Part shown: positions 1-4,651 of the stretch, in pieces
Layout of the letters: each line of letters starts with the position of its first letter
Numbering within the stretch: the stretch's first letter is position 1
NCBI GenBank assembly: GCA_003243865.1
Contig: QHBQ01000228.1
Location: 628-6,185, forward strand
DNA length: 5,558 bases
Direction: 5' to 3'
From: Candidatus Chloroheliales bacterium
Lineage (GTDB): Bacteria; Chloroflexota; Chloroflexia; QHBQ01
Translations under genes and position numbers: made by a program
Notes under the pieces: model-generated
What the model saw: only the letters and a program-made list of their open reading frames with translations
What the model was told of the DNA's origin: nothing
Database searches by the model: none

Positions 1-1436
1 GCGTTGTCGGTAATCGGGCCGAAGGTATCCATCGCCAGGATGTAGGCGCAGGACATCAGCATCCCCATCGTTGCGGCGGCAGTGCCGAAGATGCCTGAGA
101 AGGAGCTGTTCTGCGGGTTGATCGCCAGGCCCAGGTCGCCGAGCGCCTGGGTACCCATCCAGTAAGCCGCGCCGAGCGCGATGCAGATGGCGATCGCCGA
201 CAGCGCAGTGGTCTCGAAGCCGACTGCGACACCGGCGATGATGTTAGTAGCCGGGCCGGTACGGCTGGCCTCAGCGATGTCGCGCACGGGGCGCCATGAG
301 CCAGCGGTGTAATACTGGGTGATGAACACGAAGGCGATGCTGGTGACGATGCCGACGATACCGGCGAGGCCGAACCAAATGGTGTGCAACATTCCCAGGC
401 TGGTGAGGACGACGGCGACGGCGGAGATGATGGACATGATGTAGTAACCGTTGTTCAGCGAGTTCATCGGGTCCTTCGCCACGGGCAGGATGCGCACCGC
501 CATCAGGCCCACAATCGAGGCAAGGATGCCGAAGGCACGCACCACTAGCGGGAAGAGCAGCCAGCCGATGCCAATCTGGGCCACCACGCTATTCGAGGGG
601 ATGGTGCCAGCGGCAATCGCGGCGTTGATAATGGTGTACATTGAAACGCCGAGGATCATCGCGCCGATGTTCTCCGCAGCGGTGGACTCGAACAGGTCGG
701 CGCCACGACCGGCGCAGTCGCCCACGTTGTCGCCCACTAGGTCGGCGATGACCGCCGGGTTACGGGGGTCGTCTTCAGGGATGCCCGCCTCGACCTTGCC
801 CACCAAGTCAGCGCCGACATCGGCGGCCTTGGTATAGATACCGCCACCAAGCTGGGCGAAGAGGGCGACGAAGCTAGCGCCGAAGCCAAAGCCCACGATG
901 AGGAATGGGGCGTTGATATTATCTGCCGGGCTGGCCGAAGCGCCACCGTACAGGCTGTAGATGATGTATACACCTAGCAGGCTGAGGGCGACTACCAGGA
1001 AGCCGGAGACCGCACCGCCACTGAGCGACATCCGCAGCGCGTCCTTCAGGCTGCGCTGGGCAGCAGCGGCGGTGCGCAGGTTGGAGCGCACCGCGATTGC
1101 CATGCCGATGAAGCCGGACAGGCCGGAGCAGGCCGCGCCGAGCAGGAAGGCGAGGGCAGTTTTCCAGCCAAGGTCGAAGGTGCTACCGCCGCGCAAATCC
1201 TGAGTAGTAGCAACCGCCGACACGACTACGGCGATGATTACCGACGCAACCAGGGCCAGGATGGCGATAGTGGTGTACTGAGTGCGCAGGAAGGCGTTCG
1301 CGCCCGCCAGAATCTTGCTGGCAACGTTCTGCATCTCTGGCGTACCGCGATCGCTGCCCAGCACATCGTAGGCAAGGTAGGCGGCGAACAGGATCGCCGC
1401 CACACCAGCGATTGGGATGATGATACTTATATCCAT
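1..1436 (-). CDS. hppA: Membrane-bound proton-pumping pyrophosphatase, N-terminal 478 residues (3' end outside window)
   Basis: This integral membrane enzyme couples hydrolysis of PPi to Pi with ion pumping, normally H+, across the cytoplasmic membrane. The frame is open from the ATG at 1436 to the left edge without a stop. Family signatures seen include GGGIYTKAADVGADLVGKVE (residues 198-217), the PPi/Mg-binding loop, followed by EDDPRNPAVIADLVGDNVGD and CAGRGADLFES (ending near residue 251), then AKDPMNSLNNGYY and EASRTGPATNI further on. Many long hydrophobic helices alternate with short loops. The CAG(R)GADLF position is Arg, where I recall Met in plant and Rhodospirillum enzymes. Family members are usually 660-800 residues, so about a third is missing. 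The GNTT(K/A) motif that separates K+-independent from K+-dependent types lies beyond the edge, so the subtype, and Na+ rather than H+ transport, cannot be judged. The start is the first in-frame ATG after the secF terminator; its ribosome site is poor (a G7 tract 13 nt upstream). Family assignment is very secure. Confidence 0.95.
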   Translation of the reverse strand, partial: MDISIIIPIAGVAAILFAAYLAYDVLGSDRGTPEMQNVASKILAGANAFLRTQYTTIAILALVASVIIAVVVSAVATTQDLRGGSTFDLGWKTALAFLLGAACSGLSGFIGMAIAVRSNLRTAAAAQRSLKDALRMSLSGGAVSGFLVVALSLLGVYIIYSLYGGASASPADNINAPFLIVGFGFGASFVALFAQLGGGIYTKAADVGADLVGKVEAGIPEDDPRNPAVIADLVGDNVGDCAGRGADLFESTAAENIGAMILGVSMYTIINAAIAAGTIPSNSVVAQIGIGWLLFPLVVRAFGILASIVGLMAVRILPVAKDPMNSLNNGYYIMSIISAVAVVLTSLGMLHTIWFGLAGIVGIVTSIAFVFITQYYTAGSWRPVRDIAEASRTGPATNIIAGVAVGFETTALSAIAICIALGAAYWMGTQALGDLGLAINPQNSSFSGIFGTAAATMGMLMSCAYILAMDTFGPITDN

Positions 1437-1460
1437 ATACTTCTTCTTTCCCCCCCTCTT

Positions 1461-1488
1461 ATTTTGACGCGGTATTTTTGTACAACAA
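1461..1488 (-). promoter_or_regulatory. Weak candidate promoter for hppA
   Basis: On the minus strand TTGTTG (1483-1488) and CAAAAT (1461-1466) are separated by 16 bp. They match the sigma-70 hexamers at only three and four of six positions. The stretch is AT-rich compared with its surroundings, overlaps the tail of the secF terminator and would give a short leader before the hppA ATG. An alternative -35 is TTGTAC (1480-1485). I propose it mainly because hppA needs a start after the terminator; readthrough from secF is the alternative. Confidence 0.25.
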
Positions 1489-1512
1489 TAGGGCGCACGC
1501 CGGTGTGCGCCC
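1481..1512 (-). terminator. Rho-independent terminator of the secD-secF operon
   Basis: Bases 1491-1512 form a perfect 8-bp GC-rich stem (GGGCGCAC with GTGCGCCC) around a 6-nt loop. On the minus strand it begins 26 nt after the secF stop codon and is followed by TATTGTTGT, a T-rich though interrupted tail. Position, strength and tail fit an intrinsic terminator that ends secF transcription before hppA. Confidence 0.75.
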
Positions 1513-1538
1513 TGGCGAGTAGAAGGTGCCGCGCACGG

Positions 1539-2789
1539 CTAGGCAGTGCGCGCCTTGCCAGTGGTGACCGGGGGCGGGCTTGGCCGCGTCCGCCAGCCAC
1601 TCTCCCAAACCACCAGCAGCAGGCTGGCGTTGAAGATTGAGGAATAGGTGCCACTGATGATGCCGATGAGCAGCGCCAGCACGAAGTTGCGGATGCTGCC
1701 TCCGCCAAAGAGCAGCAGCGCAGTCAGGGTGAAGATAACCGTCAGCGAGGTGTTGATCGAACGGGCCAGGGTTTGCAAGAGGCTGTGGTTGACCACCTGC
1801 GCATAGCTGGGGAAGATGCGGCGGGCGAGGTTCTCGCGCACACGGTCGAACACCACGATGGTATCATGCACCGAGAAGCCGACCACCGTGAGCATCGCGG
1901 TGATGAACAGCGCGTCAATCTCGATGCCGAACAGGTGGCCGAGGATGGCGAACACGCCAAGTACCACCAGCACATCGTGCAGCATGGCGATGACGGCGCA
2001 GAGGCCGAAGCGCAGCGCCTGCGGGATGCCGCCTTGCCCATAGTTGGGTACCTTGCGGAAAGCATACCAGAGGTAGGCCAGGATGGCGAGGCTGGCCGCC
2101 GCCACCGCGAGGATGGCGTTGCCGGTGATCTCGCTGCCGATCGCCGGGCCGACCGTCTGAAGGCTTACCTGAGCGTCGTTAGTGGTCGTGCCAGTGGTGG
2201 TCCCCGTCGCGCTGATTGCGCCGGTGCCGCTTATCGCGCCAGTACCAGTGGTAGCGCCAGTGGAGGTGACTGTCTTGCCAGCAGTCAGCGCAGCGGTCGG
2301 CGTCACCGTCTTGCTAGCGGTCAGTGTAGCAGTCGGCGTCACTGTCTTGCTGGTGGTCAGCGTAGCGGTCGTAGTGATGCTGGCGGTGCTAGTTGGCGTG
2401 CCGCTTGCCCCGATGCTGGTGCCGCCTGGCGTGGTGGGGTTAGTCACACTGGTGGTCAGGTTTCCGTTGGGAATGCCAGCGGCAGTTAGCTTCTGCGCCA
2501 GGGTGAGCTTCTCGGTTTGGTCAATAGCCTTGAGGCGCATGATTATACCAGAGGATTTGTCAGGCTCGATCGCGTTCTGCACTACTGCCTCAGGATGACC
2601 GTTTTCACTTAGCACCTGGTACACTTGGGTGGTAGTAACATTTGGTTTGACCCTAATCTCCCATAGGGTGCCGCCAGTAAAATCAATGCCAGGCCTGATG
2701 CCACCGGTGAGGATGGCAATCAGGCCAGGGATGATGAGGGCGAGCGAGGCAAGGAAGAACCAGTTCCTCTTACCCACAATATCAAACAT
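1539..2789 (-). CDS. secF: Protein translocase subunit SecF with Thr-rich extracytoplasmic insert
   Basis: SecF is the partner of SecD in the RND-type complex that uses the proton motive force to assist late steps of Sec-dependent export. The 416-residue product has a first membrane helix (about 10-28), the SecF signature GIDFTGG (34-40), a small P1-like domain, and a five-helix channel part beginning with VGPAIGSE (213-220). That part contains LHD (270-272), VGFSVHDTIVVFDRVREN (303-320), RSINTSLT (343-350) and GIISGTYSSIF (376-386), all family hallmarks. Ordinary SecF proteins are about 290-330 residues. The excess here is a Thr/Ser/Ala/Gly-rich segment (about 113-204) inserted before the last P1 strand and containing two kinds of tandem repeat. 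The ATG at 2789 is preceded by AGAAGGAG, with the GGAG ending 12 nt upstream. It lies 32 bp after the secD stop, so the two are surely cotranscribed. The short Pro/Thr-rich tail (about 402-411) is unremarkable. Confidence 0.96.
   Translation of the reverse strand: MFDIVGKRNWFFLASLALIIPGLIAILTGGIRPGIDFTGGTLWEIRVKPNVTTTQVYQVLSENGHPEAVVQNAIEPDKSSGIIMRLKAIDQTEKLTLAQKLTAAGIPNGNLTTSVTNPTTPGGTSIGASGTPTSTASITTTATLTTSKTVTPTATLTASKTVTPTAALTAGKTVTSTGATTGTGAISGTGAISATGTTTGTTTNDAQVSLQTVGPAIGSEITGNAILAVAAASLAILAYLWYAFRKVPNYGQGGIPQALRFGLCAVIAMLHDVLVVLGVFAILGHLFGIEIDALFITAMLTVVGFSVHDTIVVFDRVRENLARRIFPSYAQVVNHSLLQTLARSINTSLTVIFTLTALLLFGGGSIRNFVLALLIGIISGTYSSIFNASLLLVVWESGWRTRPSPPPVTTGKARTA
2187..2258 (-). repeat. 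Four 18-bp tandem units within secF
   Basis: SecF residues 178-201 read as four six-residue units: GATTGT, GAISGT, GAISAT, GTTTGT. The units are adjacent to the 12-residue repeats and enlarge the same extracytoplasmic linker. Units are imperfect at base level, indicating either old expansion or selection for composition. Confidence 0.8.
2262..2369 (-). repeat. Three 36-bp tandem units within secF (12-residue repeat)
   Basis: SecF residues 141-176 are three head-to-tail copies of a 12-residue unit: TATLTTSKTVTP, TATLTASKTVTP and TAALTAGKTVTS. The DNA period is exactly 36 bp; units differ by a handful of substitutions, many of them synonymous, and no indels. The repeat sits in the Thr-rich insert on the extracytoplasmic side. 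A similar 12-residue unit occurs in SecD. Confidence 0.9.
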
Positions 2790-2821
2790 CGTTGTCGTGT
2801 TCTCCTTCTAAAGGGTTCTGG

Positions 2822-4291
2822 TTACGCCGTCGCGTCGGCCTTGCGGTTGTGGGGGCTGACATCGCCACCGTACATATTCTTGTTCTGGGCGAAGGGCAGG
2901 TTCAGGATAAGGTTGAGGAAGACGCGAGTGACGAACACCGCGCTGAACATACTGATAATCACACCGAGGCCCAGGGTGAGGGCGAAGCCGCGCAGGGTGC
3001 TGGCGCCGAAGGTGCTGCCGAACCAGTAGAGGATGGCGCAGGTGATCATGGTCGAGATGTTGCTGTCGCGGATGCTGGGCCAGGCGTTGCGGAAGCCATC
3101 GGTAACCGCCGCGCCGATCGTCTTGCCCTTGCGCAATTCATCCTTGAGCCGGGCGAAGATCAGCACATTGGCATCCACTGCCATACCGATTGACAGGATG
3201 AAGCCTGCGAGACCGGCCAGGGTTAGAGTGACCGGCACTAGCTTGAACACGGCGAAGGTTAGCGCGGTGTAGATAAGCAGGGCGAGCACGGCAATGACTC
3301 CAGGGAGGCGATAGTAGAAAATCATGAAGAAGGCGACCAGCACCAAACCGATAACACCTGCAAGGAGGCTCTTGTTCACCGAGTCCTGGCCCAGGGTGGC
3401 GCCAACCACGTTCTGCTGCACCACTGTGACCTGCACCGGCAGAGAGCCATACTTCAGGATAACGGTCAGGTTCTGAGCATCAGCAAGAGTACCCAGGTGG
3501 CTAATCACCCCGTTGCCGTCTGGAATGGCGCTCTGGATCACCGGGCTGGCAATAACCTTCTTATCCAGCACGATGGGCATATACTTGCCGATGTGCGAGG
3601 CGGTGAAATTGGCCATCACCTTGGCGGCATCGCCCTTCAGCTTCCAGCCCACCTGCGCGGCACCGGCCTGGTCGAACTGTAGGCTGACACCGCTGGGGTC
3701 GAGGTCCTTGCCAGTAATGATCGTGGTATATACAGTGGTGGCCGTCGGCGCAGGGGTGGCGGTGGTGCTAACCGCACTTGTGCCAGTCAGTGTGGCGGTG
3801 GCGCTAACTGCAGTGGTACCTGTTAGCGTGGCAGTGCTGGTCGGTGTGGTACTTGCGGCGGGGCCGCCAGCAGTGGTTCGCACAATCGTATCGGGGGCAA
3901 GCTGGGTGCTTCCCGAGTCGATCCACTCCAGAAAGCCGGTTTGCTGCAAGGTGCTAATCACCTGGTCAGCATTTTGAACCTGGGGCAGTTCGACGAGGAT
4001 GCGGTCGCTGCCCTGGGTCTGCACCAACGGCTCGGAGACACCAGAGCCATTGACGCGGTTCTCGATAATCGAACGAACCTGGTTAAGCTGATCAGAAGTG
4101 ATTGGCTGACCAGCGACCGGCTGGGTTTGCAGCACCACCTGGGCGCCGCCCACCAGGTCTAGGCCCAGGCGGGTGCTAACGTTGCGTTGCAGGCCGCCAA
4201 AGCCAACCGAGCTGCTGAAGTCAACCCACAACGCTAGCAGGGTCAGCAGGATGATACCGACGAACAGGCTCGCAGTAGTATTTGAGCGCAA
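2822..4291 (-). CDS. secD: Protein translocase subunit SecD
   Basis: SecD carries the large extracytoplasmic P1 domain that grips emerging preproteins, and half of the proton-conducting channel formed with SecF. Taking the TTG at 4291 as start gives 489 residues: TM1 (about 8-27), RLGLDLVGG (41-49), P1 base and head (about 50-300, including SDQLNQVRSIIENRVNGSGV), then five more helices. Hallmarks there are LSIGMAVDANVLIFARLKDE (366-385), containing the conserved membrane Asp, and TLGLGVIISMFSAVFVTR (439-456). A Thr-rich insert with two 12-residue repeats (153-176) lies between P1 base and head. The start is chosen because AAGGAG ends 10 nt upstream and because the promoter lies inside the longer frame, which stays open to an ATG at 4486; the extension has no SecD character. 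The segment after the last helix (about 465-489, ending in HNRKADATA) is short and hydrophilic. The family call is certain and the start is likely. Confidence 0.95.
   Translation of the reverse strand: MRSNTTASLFVGIILLTLLALWVDFSSSVGFGGLQRNVSTRLGLDLVGGAQVVLQTQPVAGQPITSDQLNQVRSIIENRVNGSGVSEPLVQTQGSDRILVELPQVQNADQVISTLQQTGFLEWIDSGSTQLAPDTIVRTTAGGPAASTTPTSTATLTGTTAVSATATLTGTSAVSTTATPAPTATTVYTTIITGKDLDPSGVSLQFDQAGAAQVGWKLKGDAAKVMANFTASHIGKYMPIVLDKKVIASPVIQSAIPDGNGVISHLGTLADAQNLTVILKYGSLPVQVTVVQQNVVGATLGQDSVNKSLLAGVIGLVLVAFFMIFYYRLPGVIAVLALLIYTALTFAVFKLVPVTLTLAGLAGFILSIGMAVDANVLIFARLKDELRKGKTIGAAVTDGFRNAWPSIRDSNISTMITCAILYWFGSTFGASTLRGFALTLGLGVIISMFSAVFVTRVFLNLILNLPFAQNKNMYGGDVSPHNRKADATA
3576..3609 (-). 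repeat. 34-nt block identical between secD and its paralog (copy in secD)
   Basis: This block is identical to 5008-5041 in the neighbouring SecD-like gene. It lies within a stretch encoding 19 identical residues (FTASHIGKYMPIVLDKKVI; residues 229-247 here). Flanking DNA is clearly similar but diverged, including synonymous changes. Confidence 0.9.
3764..3835 (-). repeat. Two 36-bp tandem units within secD (12-residue repeat)
   Basis: SecD residues 153-176 are two adjacent units, TATLTGTTAVSA and TATLTGTSAVST, with an exact 36-bp period. They are followed by a Thr/Pro/Ala-rich stretch to about residue 186. The TATLT opening is shared with the SecF repeats, but the second half of the unit differs. 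Confidence 0.88.
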
Positions 4292-4300
4292 GTTTACTAC

Positions 4301-4309
4301 TCTCCTTCC
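4301..4309 (-). promoter_or_regulatory. Ribosome binding site that fixes the secD TTG start
   Basis: The minus strand reads GGAAGGAGA, an excellent Shine-Dalgarno sequence. Its AAGGAG core ends 10 nt before the TTG at 4291-4289. No in-frame ATG or GTG lies nearby downstream, and the next residues lead straight into TM1. The downstream secF gene uses the same AGAAGGAG type of site at a comparable 12-nt spacing. Confidence 0.75.
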
Positions 4310-4335
4310 AGAACAAACAGTGCATAAGCGAATCT

Positions 4336-4349
4336 CCCCTAATGAGGGG
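4336..4349 (-). other. Hairpin at the predicted 5' end of the secDF mRNA
   Basis: CCCCT and AGGGG pair perfectly around a CATT loop. The stem begins about two nucleotides after the transcription start predicted from the -10 hexamer. Such a 5' stem could protect the mRNA from decay. Its right arm also covers part of a GGGGAG site in front of an ATG at 4325. Function is inferred. Confidence 0.45.
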
Positions 4350-4357
4350 GCTGCCAG

Positions 4358-4387
4358 ATTATATCGTACATTAATGGCTTCTGTCAA
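4358..4387 (-). promoter_or_regulatory. Consensus sigma-70 promoter of secD-secF
   Basis: The minus strand carries a perfect TTGACA (-35, 4382-4387) and a perfect TATAAT (-10, 4358-4363) with an 18-bp spacer. An AT-rich stretch lies just upstream of the -35. Predicted initiation is near 4351, giving a leader of about 60 nt to the TTG start. Both hexamers fully match the consensus in GC-rich surroundings, which makes chance unlikely and suggests strong housekeeping expression. Confidence 0.85.
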
Positions 4388-4442
4388 CCAAAATGTTGCG
4401 AATTTCACAAACTTGCTCATCGTAACCAGCAAAGGTGAAGAG

Positions 4443-4590
4443 TTCCGGGGGTTGGGGGGCGCAGCCCCGTTGCCGAGGTGCTTCAATGCCGTGCGTAAGC
4501 CTCAGATGCACCCGATACCGAGGTGTGCCGCGCCCGCTTACGATAAACATTAAAGTAGGCCAGCACGGGGCTGCGCCCCAACCCCCAGAA
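4443..4590. repeat. MITE-like element with about 26-bp terminal inverted repeats
   Basis: The left arm (4443-4470) and right arm (4565-4590) are inverted copies of a G-rich sequence built around GGGGGTTGGGG and CGCAGCCCCGT. They differ by one substitution and a 2-nt insertion. Each arm also contains a short palindrome (GGGGC, 3 nt, GCCCC). Inside, CGTAAGC (4494-4500) pairs with GCTTACG (4536-4542), so the whole 148 bp could fold into one long structure. It has no coding capacity I can credit and I see no clear target-site duplication. It may be a dispersed intergenic repeat or non-autonomous mobile element, or a structured terminator for the upstream gene. Confidence 0.65.
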
Positions 4591-4602
4591 GCTCCAGCAG
4601 AG

Positions 4603-4651
4603 GGTGATCGCTGTTCAAGATGCAAAGACATGGGTAAGCGGCACGATCACC
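4603..4651 (-). other. 8-bp inverted repeat spanning the SecD-like gene's stop codon
   Basis: GGTGATCG (4603-4610) and CGATCACC (4644-4651) are perfect inverted copies separated by 33 nt; the second arm contains the TGA stop. No T-run follows, so as an intrinsic terminator it would be weak. It may be chance. Confidence 0.25.

Larger units (their letters stand above)
4292..4646. other. 355-bp intergenic region between the SecD-like gene and secD
   Basis: No credible protein gene occupies this stretch. In minus-strand order it contains the tail of an inverted repeat around the upstream gene's stop, a MITE-like inverted-repeat element, an AT-richer stretch, the secD promoter, a hairpin at the predicted 5' end of the mRNA, and the secD ribosome site. 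Open frames on both strands here lack family similarity, and several run through the GC-rich inverted repeat. Confidence 0.8.

Noticed and set aside
1427..1708. Minus-strand frame across the secF 3' end, the terminator and the hppA start
   Set aside because: It overlaps the certain SecF C-terminus in another frame and passes through the terminator hairpin; composition is Arg/Ser/Ala-rich as expected for a shadow frame.
2187..2369. CRISPR array or other spaced direct repeats
   Set aside because: The repeats are contiguous in-frame codon repeats without spacers inside secF.
1773..2598. Long plus-strand open frames opposite secF
   Set aside because: They are antisense to a certain SecF gene; their Val- or Gly-rich composition mirrors the Thr-rich repeat region in GC-rich DNA.
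4292..4486. N-terminal extension of secD to the ATG at 4486 (65 additional residues)
   Set aside because: It contains the complete consensus promoter and part of the inverted-repeat element, has no SecD similarity, and the good ribosome site stands before the TTG at 4291.
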